Below, one piece after another: positions 15,516-23,822 of a stretch of DNA of 64,000 nt. The stretch is from Rathayibacter caricis DSM 15933 (GTDB taxonomy: Bacteria; Actinomycetota; Actinomycetes; Actinomycetales; Microbacteriaceae). The position numbers were made by a program, and so were the translations under genes. The stretch's first letter is position 1. Every line of letters starts with the position of its first letter. The notes beneath the pieces were generated by a model. The model did no database searches and was not told the DNA's origin. It saw nothing but the letters and a program-made list of their open reading frames with translations. The stretch spans positions 1,240,001 through 1,304,000 of the forward strand of contig NZ_PZPL01000001.1 of the NCBI RefSeq assembly GCF_003044275.1. The letters are read 5' to 3'.

Positions 15516-17006
15516 TCAGCCTTCCGGCGCCTCGTCGCCCCGGCTCGTCGCCGGGATCCCGTCGAGTGCCGCCGCGAGCTCGGCGCGCGACCGCACGCCC
15601 AGCCGGCGGTAGACCGCCCGCAGCTGGGTCTTCACGGTGTTGACGCTGATCCCGTTCTCCTCGGCGATGTCGGGGGCGGAGGCGCCGCGGGCGGCCGCGT
15701 AGGCGATCCGGCGTCGTGCCGGGGTGAGCTCCGCCGGCTCGCCGATCGCACGCAGTCGCCCCGCCACGTCGTGGTCGCCGGAGGCCGCGAGCTCGTCGGC
15801 GATCCGCTGCCGCCGGTCGGCGGGGAGCAGGCCGAACGCCCCGAAGCTCGCGTGAGCGTGCGCGAGCGCTGCGACCTCCTCCACCTCGCCGGCGGGGTCG
15901 GCGGAGGCGGCGAGCAGTGCAGGGATCAGCACGCGGGGGCACTCGGCGGAGTCGAGGAGGGGCGCGGCGAGTCGGCGCGCGGTGGCCTCGTCGCCGCGCA
16001 GCTGCGCCGACAGCGCCCGGGTCGCCGCGGTGATCCGCGCCATCATCGAGAGCGGTCCGTCCTGCGGGACCCGCCGCTCCGGCGCGTCGGCGAAGGCCTC
16101 GACCGCGTCGAGGATCTCGGGATGCCCCCGCCCCGGCCGGGGGCCGGCGACCCTCAGGGACGCGCGGACGTCGTGCAGGACCGAGTCCGACAGCAGCGGC
16201 CGCCCGCGGGCGACGACGCCTCGGACGAAGTCGACCGCCGGACCGCGCTCCCCGAGGGCCGTGCCGTCGAGGCCGTCCAGGAGCAGCACGGCGCCGTCGG
16301 TGTCGAGCCGATCAGCGCGGAGGAGGGCCTCGGCGAGGACGGCGGCGACGGGCCTCGCCGGCTGCGCGGTTCCGTCCAGGTCGCGCGCTCGCCGGAGCCG
16401 GTCGTCCGCGGCGGTGTTGCGGCCGGCGACGGCGTGCAGGAGCGCCGTCGATCCCGCCGTCGAGGCGGCCATCGGGCGATGGCCGATCACCATCGCCCAC
16501 TCGTGCGCGGAGGCGTGGAGCGCGAGGGCCTCCTCGAGGCGCGAGTCCTGCTCGCAGGTGTGCGCCCACTCCTGGAGGAGCTCGGGCAGCGCGGCCGAGA
16601 GCGAGGCCTCCTCGAGCGGGGAGAGCTGACCGAGCAGCGCGCGGGCGTCCGCCATCAGCCGGAGGGCGTCCTCCATCCGCCCCTGCCCGCGCGCCACCGA
16701 GCCCCGCGCCGCCCAGACGCTCAGCTGATCGGCCGCGGACAGCGGTACCGGCAGCGGCCGCCGACCGGGCGCCGGGTCGACCCAGCCGTCGCCGCGGAGG
16801 GTGCGGCCGAGATGGGCCATCGCGATCCGCAGGCGCGGCGACCGGTCCAGGACCTCCGGCGGCATGCGCTCGAGGGCACGGAGGAGGATCGCGGGCTCGA
16901 CCTGCACGAGGTGCGTGTACGAGGAGCGCAGGAGGTCGAGGACCGTCGTCCAGTCGCCGTCGTCGACCGCCGACGTCAGGCGTCTGGCGACGGGATCCTG
17001 CGTCAC
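15516..17006 (-). CDS. LuxR-family transcriptional regulator with long helical sensor region
   Basis: 496 residues from GTG at 17006. The C-terminal ~65 residues are a LuxR/GerE HTH (ELTPARRRIAYAAARGASAPDIAEENGISVNTVKTQLRAVYRRLGV). The N-terminal ~420 residues are Ala/Leu/Arg-rich repeats resembling the tetratricopeptide-like region of MalT/LAL regulators, but no N-terminal Walker ATPase is present, so it is a shortened LAL-type protein. The start overlaps the stop of a 38-codon ORF by 4 bases (GTGA), implying translational coupling. Target genes are unknown. Confidence 0.78.
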   Translation of the reverse strand: MTQDPVARRLTSAVDDGDWTTVLDLLRSSYTHLVQVEPAILLRALERMPPEVLDRSPRLRIAMAHLGRTLRGDGWVDPAPGRRPLPVPLSAADQLSVWAARGSVARGQGRMEDALRLMADARALLGQLSPLEEASLSAALPELLQEWAHTCEQDSRLEEALALHASAHEWAMVIGHRPMAASTAGSTALLHAVAGRNTAADDRLRRARDLDGTAQPARPVAAVLAEALLRADRLDTDGAVLLLDGLDGTALGERGPAVDFVRGVVARGRPLLSDSVLHDVRASLRVAGPRPGRGHPEILDAVEAFADAPERRVPQDGPLSMMARITAATRALSAQLRGDEATARRLAAPLLDSAECPRVLIPALLAASADPAGEVEEVAALAHAHASFGAFGLLPADRRQRIADELAASGDHDVAGRLRAIGEPAELTPARRRIAYAAARGASAPDIAEENGISVNTVKTQLRAVYRRLGVRSRAELAAALDGIPATSRGDEAPEG

Positions 17007-17119
17007 GAGGGGCCGTCCGAAGCGTCGTCGTGGGGACGCCTGCGCCTCCCGAGCAGGTCGATCGCGGCGGACGTGCGGTAGCGGTCGAGGAGGGCGGCGC
17101 TGCTGTCGGTGTCGATCAT
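17003..17119 (-). CDS. Small upstream ORF coupled to the LuxR-type gene
   Basis: An ATG at 17119 opens a 38-codon frame (MIDTDSSAALLDRYRTSAAI, then an Arg-rich and acidic tail) ending in TGA at 17003-17005. This TGA overlaps the GTG start of the LuxR-type gene in the GTGA manner. The LuxR gene has only a poor ribosome site, so its translation may depend on ribosomes ending this ORF. The upstream site for this ORF (CGAGGA, 12 bases away) is itself weak. It may be a small protein or a leader peptide. Confidence 0.4.
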   Translation of the reverse strand: MIDTDSSAALLDRYRTSAAIDLLGRRRRPHDDASDGPS

Positions 17120-17272
17120 GAGTGGGTGATCCTCGGGGGCGGAGACGGGTGCGGCCGACTCCCGTCGGCACGGTGGGGAGGGGCGACGGGAGACCGGTCG
17201 AGCCAGAGTAGGCCCGCCGACCGCACGCCGGAAGGAGGCGCACGACTGCGTCGAGCTCCGCCCGCACAGCGA

Positions 17273-17306
17273 CGCCGCCCCTCCCGATCGTCGGAGAGGG
17301 GCGGCG
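17273..17306 (-). terminator. Perfect 11-bp hairpin after the AraC-type gene
   Basis: CGCCGCCCCTC (17273-17283) and GAGGGGCGGCG (17296-17306) pair perfectly around a 12-base loop, 12 bases beyond the stop of the AraC-type gene on the minus strand. Confidence 0.65.
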
Positions 17307-17317
17307 GGCGCGTCGCG

Positions 17318-18214
17318 TCAGCGCAGCCCCTCGGACGCCTCCGGCTCGAGGTGCCGGAGATCCCGCTGCAACCGCTGCGAGCGGAGGTAGCCGCTCATCG
17401 CGTGGCCCGGAACGGGAGGGGCCGACAGGTCGCCGAGGACCGCCCGCGCCGTCGCCAGCCGCGCGCGCCGGATCTCGTTGAAGACGGTCGTGCCGTTGGC
17501 GGCGAACACGCGCTGGAGCGTCCGCTTGGGTACCCCGAGACGCTCCGAGACCTCCTGAACCGAGAGGTTCGCATCCGCTGACATCGCCGCGATGAGCGCG
17601 AGAGCGCGGGTGTGCACGGTCTCGGTCCGCTCGCGGGGCAGCGAGGTGGCCAGCACCGCGCCCGTGAGCTGCTCGATCGCCGCGCGCACGAGCGGGAACG
17701 CGGGCGAGTCGGCGTCGAGCGAGGAGCCGAACGTGGAGTTGACGGTCGACAGCAGGATGCCCCGGCCCGCGGTGTCCGCCTCGGTCACCAGCGCACCGCC
17801 GTCCTCCCAGTCGAGGAGGCCGAGGAGCGGGCTCTCGAGGGCGATCTCGATCCGCGCGCTGGGCCCGTCGGTGACGAGCGTGTAGGAGTGGCTGCGCCGC
17901 AGATATGCGATGCATCCGACGCGCACGCGCACCTCCAGCGCCGCGGGGTCGTCCGGCTGCACGACGATCTCGCCCTCGAGCGGGATGAGGAGCCGGATCC
18001 CGGAGCCGACGGGCGCGCTGCGGTGCAGCCGGGCCGCCGTGTGCCAGAGCCGGACGACGTCGAACGTGCCGCTCCGGAGCACGTCGGCGACGACGCGCAG
18101 AGGGCCGGACGGTCTCGCCTCGAGTCCGATGCGGCGGAACCAGGACCTCGCCTCGTCGTCGCGGCGGGTGACGCCCCGCTCGATGGAGGTCCGGTCGAAC
18201 GCGCTGATGGTCAT
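17318..18214 (-). CDS. AraC-family transcriptional regulator
   Basis: 298 residues from ATG at 18214 (AAAGGTG upstream; the frame stays open 17 codons more). The N-terminal ~190 residues resemble the cupin-like sensor of AraC/FeaR-type regulators (RLLIPLEGEIVVQPDDPAALEVRVGC-like strand pattern). The C-terminal ~100 hold the HTH (ANLSVQEVSERLGVPKRTLQRVFAANGTTVFNEIRRARL). Such proteins activate catabolic or stress genes in response to a small molecule. The neighbouring 18337 gene is on the same strand but separated by 122 bases, so it is probably not in one operon. The target is unknown. Confidence 0.82.
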   Translation of the reverse strand: MTISAFDRTSIERGVTRRDDEARSWFRRIGLEARPSGPLRVVADVLRSGTFDVVRLWHTAARLHRSAPVGSGIRLLIPLEGEIVVQPDDPAALEVRVRVGCIAYLRRSHSYTLVTDGPSARIEIALESPLLGLLDWEDGGALVTEADTAGRGILLSTVNSTFGSSLDADSPAFPLVRAAIEQLTGAVLATSLPRERTETVHTRALALIAAMSADANLSVQEVSERLGVPKRTLQRVFAANGTTVFNEIRRARLATARAVLGDLSAPPVPGHAMSGYLRSQRLQRDLRHLEPEASEGLR

Positions 18215-18336
18215 GACGGTGCACCTTTCTGCCGAGCCGTTCGGGCGGTCCGACAGGCAGAACACTGCCCGCGGCGACGGACTCCTGAGAGAGTTTCACC
18301 CTTCGAGGGGTTGGGGATCACCCTCGTCGTCGCGCG

Positions 18337-18816
18337 CTACCTCACTAAGGGGTACAGCACGGACGGAGTCCGGTCGGGGCGGACCGCGACCTGCACCTGC
18401 CCGTGGCCGCTGATCGGAGCACCGTCGGCGTCCGTCCCCCGGACGTCGAGCGAGTTCACGATGGTCCGCGGTGTCGTGAGCGGACGGACGGTGTAGCGGG
18501 CCGCCGTGACGAATCCCGCGCCGGGAGCGATCCGCTCGACGCGGCCCACGAGGGTCGACGGGGCGGTGTCGTACTCGAGATCGTCGGACGACCCGTCCGA
18601 GAAGCGGTCCTGCAGCAGGTGGAGGTCGTGGAGGCTCGCCCGCGTGCCGTTGCGGACGTGGATCCAGAACACGAGGACGAGCGCGTCGCTCCGGAGCCCC
18701 TCCGCCGCGGTGAGCGGGAGGTGCGACACGGTCACGTCGAGCTCCAGGCGGGGAACCGGTCCGTCGGGCGGAGCGAGCGGCTTCCTCGAGAGCGCCGCGG
18801 GCGGGCAGGGGGGCAT
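18337..18816 (-). CDS. DUF11-like single-domain protein without signal peptide
   Basis: 159 residues from ATG at 18816 with AAGGAGAA upstream. The central pattern (VFWIHVRNGTRASLHDLHLLQDRF, then VERIAPGAGFVTAARYTV, then TIVNSLDVRGTDADGAP) is that of the DUF11/adhesin beta-sandwich repeat that usually occurs in tandem in secreted cell-wall proteins. Here there is one domain, no signal peptide, no membrane helix and no sorting motif. It could be a cytoplasmic binding domain or a relic of a longer surface protein. Assignment is by pattern only. Confidence 0.55.
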   Translation of the reverse strand: MPPCPPAALSRKPLAPPDGPVPRLELDVTVSHLPLTAAEGLRSDALVLVFWIHVRNGTRASLHDLHLLQDRFSDGSSDDLEYDTAPSTLVGRVERIAPGAGFVTAARYTVRPLTTPRTIVNSLDVRGTDADGAPISGHGQVQVAVRPDRTPSVLYPLVR

Positions 18817-19139
18817 CGGTTCTCCTTCGGGGCGGGGCGTGGCGGCGGCACGACGATGATCGACGGTGCGCTCCTCCCCCCGCCCGGATTCGTCGCGAAG
18901 ACCGGGCGGCCCGGGCGCGACCGGCGGGATCCGCGACGGCTCGCGCCATTCGCCACGGACCCTGTGCCAGGCCGGTCGCGCCGGGCGCGGCGTACCCATA
19001 ATCAGGTGATCCCGCATGCTCCGACGCGCTGCGCTCGGACGCGCCGCCCGCGAGGTCCGCCTGCCGCCCCCCGGCGATGACGAGCCCGCACCGCCGATCC
19101 GTCGGCGGCCGCCCCGAACCGAACCAGAGGTGATCGACG
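18817..19139. other. 323-base divergent spacer
   Basis: Lies between the DUF11-like gene (-) and the first orphan HTH gene (+). An AT-richer patch with CATAATCAGGTGAT at 18996-19011 may hold a promoter for the plus-strand gene. A plus-strand frame opens at 19016 but overlaps the HTH gene out of frame and lacks any recognisable sequence, so it is not called. Confidence 0.4.
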
Positions 19140-19529
19140 ATGATGACGGAGATCCTGCGCGCCGCGAGCCCGCGAGCCCGGCGGTCCAGGGCGGAGGAGC
19201 CCGGCCGTCCGACCGGACTCGGCGATCGCGTCGACCACGCCCTGCGGCAGTTCCACACGGTGCCCGAGCTCGACGCCGGCGCGGTCGCCCGGGTCCTCGG
19301 CGTCTCCGAGATCCGCGTGCGGGTCGTCCACCGGCTGCATCACGGGGTCTCGATCCGTCGCCGTGTCGAGCGGATCCGCCTCGCCGTCGCCGAGGACGTG
19401 CTGCTCGCCGACTCCGGCTCGGGGGAGTCGGCTCGGGTGCGGGCCGTCGAGGCCGCGGGCTTCCGCTCGACGGCCGAGCTCGATCGCATCTCGTCGCGGG
19501 CCCGTGCCCATGCCAGCGCACGGCGGTGA
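19140..19529 (+). CDS. Orphan AraC-like HTH protein A
   Basis: 129 residues with AGAGGTGAT upstream of paired ATGs (19140, 19143). Residues ~28-110 look like two HTH units of an AraC-type DNA-binding domain: RVDHALRQFHTVPELDAGAVARVLGVSEIRVRVVHRLHHG, then RLAVAEDVLLADS and VRAVEAAGFRSTAELDRI, which corresponds to the second HTH. No sensor domain is present. A second protein of the same kind lies 86 bases downstream, suggesting duplication. The function is probably DNA binding; targets are unknown. Confidence 0.6.
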   Translation: MMTEILRAASPRARRSRAEEPGRPTGLGDRVDHALRQFHTVPELDAGAVARVLGVSEIRVRVVHRLHHGVSIRRRVERIRLAVAEDVLLADSGSGESARVRAVEAAGFRSTAELDRISSRARAHASARR

Positions 19530-19614
19530 GGCGGGCCGATCCCTCCCGACGCGCCATGGTGAGATCATCGTGCGCCACCGCGTCATAGATCGGCAGCGGG
19601 CGAGTCTCCTCACC

Positions 19615-20145
19615 ATGCCCTTCCCTCGTCGCCTGACTCCCGCCTCCCGTCCCTTCCGATCCCGCGCACCCCACCGACCCGACGTGCTCGCCGTCGCGAC
19701 CGCGGCGCTCGTCACCGAGCGCTTCCTCGATCCGCGCTTCACCCCCGCCCGCCTGGCCGAGGAGCTCCGCGTGCCGGTGCTGACGCTGCGCCTGCGGTTC
19801 CGGCACTCCTACGGGTTCTCGATCGACGAGCACCTGGCCCGGTGCCGGATGGAGCTCGCCTCGGTCCTCATGGCGAGCACCCCCCACCGCCTCGGTGCGC
19901 TGGAGGAGATCGCCCGCGCCTCCGGCTACCGCGGTGTCCCGTCCCTCGACCGCGACTTCCGCCGCTGGCGCGGCACCCCTGCTCTCGCCGCATGGTTCCG
20001 GACGGGAGCGAGCCGCGCCTCCGCTCCCGCGCCCGTCTCCGGCGCCGAGCAGAGCACGGAGGGCCGTCCCGCTGTCCCGATCCGGGGACTCGAGACGCCG
20101 CTGCGCGCCTCCTCGACCAGCACGGCGACGCTGCTGATCGAGTAG
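19615..20145 (+). CDS. Orphan AraC-like HTH protein B, ending inside a palindromic repeat
   Basis: 176 residues from ATG at 19615, no clear ribosome site. Residues ~18-125 form an AraC-like double HTH: VATAALVTERFLDPRFTPARLAEELRVPVLTLRLRFRHSYGFS, then LARCRMELASVLMA, then LEEIARASGYRGVPSLDRDFRRWRGTPALAAWF. The last ~25 codons, including the terminal LLIE and stop, are read from the palindromic repeat cluster, so the C-terminus was probably created by a repeat insertion. It is similar in layout to protein A just upstream. Confidence 0.6.
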   Translation: MPFPRRLTPASRPFRSRAPHRPDVLAVATAALVTERFLDPRFTPARLAEELRVPVLTLRLRFRHSYGFSIDEHLARCRMELASVLMASTPHRLGALEEIARASGYRGVPSLDRDFRRWRGTPALAAWFRTGASRASAPAPVSGAEQSTEGRPAVPIRGLETPLRASSTSTATLLIE

Positions 20146-20455
20146 GCCGCGGGGAGGGCGTATCGAGATCCGCGACCGCTGGACATGTCGGTCTCGATAC
20201 GCCGCTGCGCGGCTATTCGACCAGCGAGGGAGGGCCGCACTCTGCTGATCGAGGGAGGGGCGCACTCTGCTGATCGAGTAGGCCGCTCCGCGGCCGTATC
20301 GAGATCCGCGAGCGCTGGACGTGTCGGTCTCGATACGCCGCTGCGCGACTACTCGACCAGCGAGGGGGGGGCGCACTCTGCTGATCGAGTAGGCCGCGCA
20401 GCGGCCGTATCGAGATCCCCCCTCGCTCGGAGTCAGCGGGTCTCGATACGGCGCT
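20087..20455. repeat. Dense cluster of palindromic repeats in alternating orientation
   Basis: About eight full or partial copies: forward (GGTCTCGATACGCC to ACTCGACCAGCG) at 20190-20226 and 20326-20362, with diverged ones at 20087-20121 and 20439-20455. Reverse copies (CTGCTGATCGAGTAGGCC to GTATCGAGATC) are at 20131-20170, 20267-20306 and 20378-20417, with a truncated one at ~20243. The spacer GCGCACTCTG recurs before reverse copies. Forward and reverse units alternate, so transcripts of either strand form large hairpins between the HTH gene and the acyl-CoA synthetase gene. Confidence 0.85.
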
Positions 20456-22154
20456 CCGGCTCGGTCGCCGCGGACGGGACGCGGTCGCTCCGCCACTCCG
20501 TGGTGATCTCCTCGCCCCGGTCGAAGGCCTCCTGCTCGCGCTGGCGCAGCTCGACGCGGCGGATCTTGCCCGAGATCGTCTTGGGGAGCTCGGCGAACTC
20601 GATCCGGCGCACGCGCTCGAACGACGAGAGCACGTCCCGGGTGTGCGCGAAGATCGCCGCCGCGGTCTCGGCCGTCGGCTCCCAGCCCTCGGCCAGCGCG
20701 ACGTACGCCTTCACGATGCTCTGCCGCACCGCGTCGGGTGCGGGCACCACCGCCGACTCGGCGACCGCCGGGTGCTGCAGCAGCACGCTCTCGACCTCGA
20801 AGGGCGAGATCTTGAAGTCGGAGGACTTGAAGATGTCGTCGGTGCGGCCGACGAAGGTGATGGTGCCGTCGACCGCGCGCACCGCGACGTCGCCGGTGTG
20901 GAAGAGGCCGTCGGCGCGGGCGCGGGCGGTGCGCTCGTCGTCGCCGTGGTAGCCCGACATCAGGTTCACCGGCTCGGTGGAGAGGTCGAGGCAGATCTCG
21001 CCGGTGGAGGAGCGCTCGCCCGTGAGCGGGTCGATCAGCGCGATCGCCACTCCTGGCAGCGGGCGGCCCATCGCCCCGGGCACGATCTCGGAGCCGGGAG
21101 GGTTCGCGATGATGGCCGTGGTCTCGGTCTGGCCGTAGCCGTCGCGGATCCCCAGACCCCACTCGCGCTCGACCGTGCCGATCACCTCGGGGTTCAGCGG
21201 CTCGCCCGCCGAGAGGATCTGCGTCAGCGCGCGGGGCTTCGCGCCGAGCTCGGACTGGATCAGCATCCGCCAGACGGTGGGCGGCGCGCAGAACGTGGTG
21301 ACCTCCGCCCGATCGAGCTGCTCGAGCATCGCGGACGGCGAGAAGCGGCTGTAGTTGTAGACGAAGACGGTGGCCTCGGCGTTCCACGGGGCGAAGAAGC
21401 AGCTCCACGCGTGCTTGCCCCAACCGGGCGAGCTGATCGCCGAGTGCACGTCGCCCGGCTGCACGCCCAGCCAGTACATGGTGCTGAGGTGGCCCACCGG
21501 GTACGACTCGTGGGTGTGGACGACCATCTTGGGCTTCGAGGTCGTGCCCGACGTGAAGTAGATCAGGCACGGATCCGTGCTCTCGACGCTGACCGTCGGG
21601 CTGATGCCGAAGGGCTCCGCGGAGTCGGAGTAGTCGAGCCAGCCCTCCACGGCGCCGCCGACGGCGATGCGGCCGAAGTCGCCCTCGACGTCGTCGAACT
21701 TGGCGGTCTCAGAGGCGTCGGCGATGACGTGCGCCACCTCGCCGCGCTCGAGCCGGTCGGCCAGGTCGGCGGGCGAGAGGAGCGTCGTGGTCGGCAGGAT
21801 CACCGCGCCGAGCTTCATGATCGCGAGCATCGACTCCCACAGCTCGACCCGGTTGCCGAGCATGAGCATGACGTGGTCGCCCTGCTCCACGCCCACCGAG
21901 TGCAGCCAGGTGGCGACCTCGTCCGACCGCCAGCGCATCTCGTCGAACGAGACCTTCTGCTCCGAGCCGTCCTCCTCGACGATCCACAGCGCGGGGCGCT
22001 CGTTGCCGATCGCGATCGCGTCGAACCAGTCGACGGCCCAGTTGAAGCGGGGGCCGACATCGGGCCAGTGGAAGGCCTCGGTGGCGGCCGCCACGTCGGT
22101 GCGGTGCTCGAGCAGGACGTCGCGCGCGGCGCGGAAGCTCCCGGTGGGATTCAT
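20433..22154 (-). CDS. Acyl-CoA synthetase / AMP-binding protein
   Basis: 573 residues. ANL-superfamily adenylate-forming enzyme: P-loop A3 motif YFTSGTTSKPKMV (~199), A5 motif DGYGQTETT (~335), the hinge region GRTDDIFKSSDFKISPFEVES and the catalytic C-terminal lysine region PKTISGKIRR. WGKHAWSCFFAPW is typical of the medium-chain/acetyl-CoA synthetase-like (ACSM/AcsA-related) branch. It should activate a carboxylic acid to its CoA thioester. The final residues (ERRIETR and stop) are encoded by a palindromic repeat. It lies downstream of an SDR gene but a strong terminator separates them. Confidence 0.88.
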   Translation of the reverse strand: MNPTGSFRAARDVLLEHRTDVAAATEAFHWPDVGPRFNWAVDWFDAIAIGNERPALWIVEEDGSEQKVSFDEMRWRSDEVATWLHSVGVEQGDHVMLMLGNRVELWESMLAIMKLGAVILPTTTLLSPADLADRLERGEVAHVIADASETAKFDDVEGDFGRIAVGGAVEGWLDYSDSAEPFGISPTVSVESTDPCLIYFTSGTTSKPKMVVHTHESYPVGHLSTMYWLGVQPGDVHSAISSPGWGKHAWSCFFAPWNAEATVFVYNYSRFSPSAMLEQLDRAEVTTFCAPPTVWRMLIQSELGAKPRALTQILSAGEPLNPEVIGTVEREWGLGIRDGYGQTETTAIIANPPGSEIVPGAMGRPLPGVAIALIDPLTGERSSTGEICLDLSTEPVNLMSGYHGDDERTARARADGLFHTGDVAVRAVDGTITFVGRTDDIFKSSDFKISPFEVESVLLQHPAVAESAVVPAPDAVRQSIVKAYVALAEGWEPTAETAAAIFAHTRDVLSSFERVRRIEFAELPKTISGKIRRVELRQREQEAFDRGEEITTEWRSDRVPSAATEPERRIETR

Positions 22155-22209
22155 GCGCTCATTCTCCTCCGGTCGAGCCGGCGGCCGGGGTTCCCCCGCG
22201 GAGGCGGAG

Positions 22210-22253
22210 GGACGGACGGGATCGGCCGCCGTGGCGGCGCGTCCCGTCCGTCC
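22210..22253 (-). terminator. Long two-stage hairpin terminator
   Basis: GGACGGACGGGA (22210-22221) pairs perfectly with TCCCGTCCGTCC (22242-22253). Inside it GCCGCC (22225-22230) pairs with GGCGGC (22233-22238). It lies 10 bases beyond the stop of the SDR gene on the minus strand and should end that transcript before the acyl-CoA synthetase gene. Confidence 0.7.
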
Positions 22254-22263
22254 GACGCGGGGG

Positions 22264-23055
22264 TCAGTACTGGATGGACTGGCCGCCGTCGATGGGGAGG
22301 ACGACGGCGTTGACGTACGCGGCGTCGTCCGAGAGCAGGAACGCGACGACGGAGGCGATCTCGGCCGCCTCTCCGTAGCGCTTCGTCGGGTTGACCTGGA
22401 TGAACTCCTCCGCGGCCTTCCGCGGGTTCTCGGGGTCGAGCTGCTTCATCGAGTTCTCGACCATGGGCGTCCAGATCGCACCGGGCGCGATCGCGTTGAT
22501 CCGGATGCCGTAGCGGCCGTACTCGACGCCGGAGTTGCGGGTGAGGCCGACGACGCCGTGCTTGGCGGCCGCATAGCCGGACTGGTTGCCGATGCCGGTG
22601 ATCCCGCCGACGGACGCCGTGTTCACGACCATGCCGGAGCCCTGCTCGCGCATCACCTTGAGGACCTTCTCGAGGCCGAGGAACACGCCGCGCAGGTTGA
22701 TCGCGACGACCTTGTCGAACTCGGCCGCGGTGAAGTCCTCGGTGAGGTTCTGCTTCCCCTCGATACCGGCGTTGTTGAAGAAGCCGTCGATCCGGCCGAA
22801 GCGCTCGAGGGTCGCGGCGACGTAGGCGTCGACGTCCTCCTCCTTCGACACGTCGGCGGTCACAGTGAGGGTCTCGGCACCGGGAACGGCCGCGGTCACG
22901 GCCTCGACGGTCGCGGCGAGACCCTGCTCGGAGATGTCGACGAGGGCGAGCTTCGCTCCCTCCTCGGCGAGGCGGACGGCGCTAGCGCGGCCGAGTCCGG
23001 ACCCTCCTCCGGTGATGAGGACGACGCGGTCGGCGAAGCGCTGGGTGGTGGACAT
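22264..23055 (-). CDS. SDR-family oxidoreductase (FabG-like)
   Basis: 263 residues from ATG at 23055 with CAGGAGGTCACC upstream. Classical SDR: dinucleotide motif TGGGSGLG (15-22), ADVSKEEDVD, NNAG (~92), the catalytic Ser in VVNTASVGG, the YAAAK active-site Tyr/Lys, and PGAIWTPM. An Asp (ALVDIS) after strand 2 suggests NAD rather than NADP. Substrates cannot be named; the family includes ketoacyl-ACP reductases and alcohol dehydrogenases. A hairpin ends the gene, so it forms its own unit. Confidence 0.88.
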   Translation of the reverse strand: MSTTQRFADRVVLITGGGSGLGRASAVRLAEEGAKLALVDISEQGLAATVEAVTAAVPGAETLTVTADVSKEEDVDAYVAATLERFGRIDGFFNNAGIEGKQNLTEDFTAAEFDKVVAINLRGVFLGLEKVLKVMREQGSGMVVNTASVGGITGIGNQSGYAAAKHGVVGLTRNSGVEYGRYGIRINAIAPGAIWTPMVENSMKQLDPENPRKAAEEFIQVNPTKRYGEAAEIASVVAFLLSDDAAYVNAVVLPIDGGQSIQY

Positions 23056-23288
23056 GGTGACCTCCTGCTCGTGGAGCGAAGGGGTCGGCGGGCCGGCGAG
23101 TCCGGCTCCGTGCTCGTTCACGGACGCCCTTCGACTCGCTCCCAAGTGTTGCTCGGTTTTCTGGGTGCCGCCTCCGTGCCGGGGCGCAGCGCCGCGCCGG
23201 CGGACCCTGGCAAGGGCCGCAGAGACCGTCCCGCCGGATGCCGACCTCGGGTAGACCGGAAGGACCGAGACGGACAGGGGGAGCCGCG

Positions 23289-23798
23289 ATGGTGATGAGA
23301 AGGACGACCACGACAGGGGCCGCGACGGTGCTCGCGGTGCTCGCGCTGGCGGGCTGCACGGCACCGGCCGAGGAGGAGGCGGCGACGCCGACCGCGACGG
23401 CCACGTCGACGCCGGCGTCGACTCCGACTCCGGGTCCGATCGGACCGCTGGATCTGCCGGAGGGTCAGGCCGCGGCAGTCACCTGGACGGACCAGATCGG
23501 GGCACCGGAGCCGCAGACGGTCCGCCTGGTAGGTGAGCCGCTCTCGATCCGGCTGGCCGTCGCCTGCGACACCGCGGACGCCGAGGTGACGGTCGAGATC
23601 GAGGGCCTGATGACCAGCGGCTCGAAGTGCCTCTACAACGAGGGCATCACGCGCGGCGACCCCAACGAGGGCAACGGCGCGAGCATGCAGATCTCCGTCG
23701 ACCAGGACGCCCGCATCGTGGTCACGACCGTGCCGGCGGACGCCCGCTGGTCGGGGACCGTGTCGACCGGACCGCGGACGGTGCCGGCCCCGGGCTGA
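23289..23798 (+). CDS. Putative lipoprotein
   Basis: 169 residues. A signal sequence ends in the lipobox LALAGC (Cys ~23), followed by a Thr/Ala/Pro-rich linker (residues ~25-55) and a ~110-residue soluble domain with two more cysteines (in VACDTAD and SKCLYNEG) that could form a disulfide. ATG at 23289 follows GGGGGAGCC. The domain is predicted to be all-beta and is not recognised. It converges with the M23 peptidase gene 24 bases away. The role is presumably extracytoplasmic. Confidence 0.7.
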   Translation: MVMRRTTTTGAATVLAVLALAGCTAPAEEEAATPTATATSTPASTPTPGPIGPLDLPEGQAAAVTWTDQIGAPEPQTVRLVGEPLSIRLAVACDTADAEVTVEIEGLMTSGSKCLYNEGITRGDPNEGNGASMQISVDQDARIVVTTVPADARWSGTVSTGPRTVPAPG

Positions 23799-23822
23799 CG
23801 CGCGTCCGGGGAGTGGCGCGGG

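Noticed and set aside
19016..19588. 190-codon plus-strand frame overlapping the first orphan HTH gene
   Set aside because: No ribosome site, a Pro/Arg-rich product, and it overlaps a frame with a recognisable HTH.
20087..20455. Possible CRISPR array
   Set aside because: Repeats are palindromic, alternate in orientation, vary in the centre and lack uniform unique spacers. No cas genes are nearby.
18337..21570. Minus-strand open frame of over 1000 codons spanning several genes
   Set aside because: Only its last 159 codons (from 18816) have a ribosome site and family-like pattern. The rest is an Arg/Pro-rich shadow of the acyl-CoA synthetase and HTH genes.
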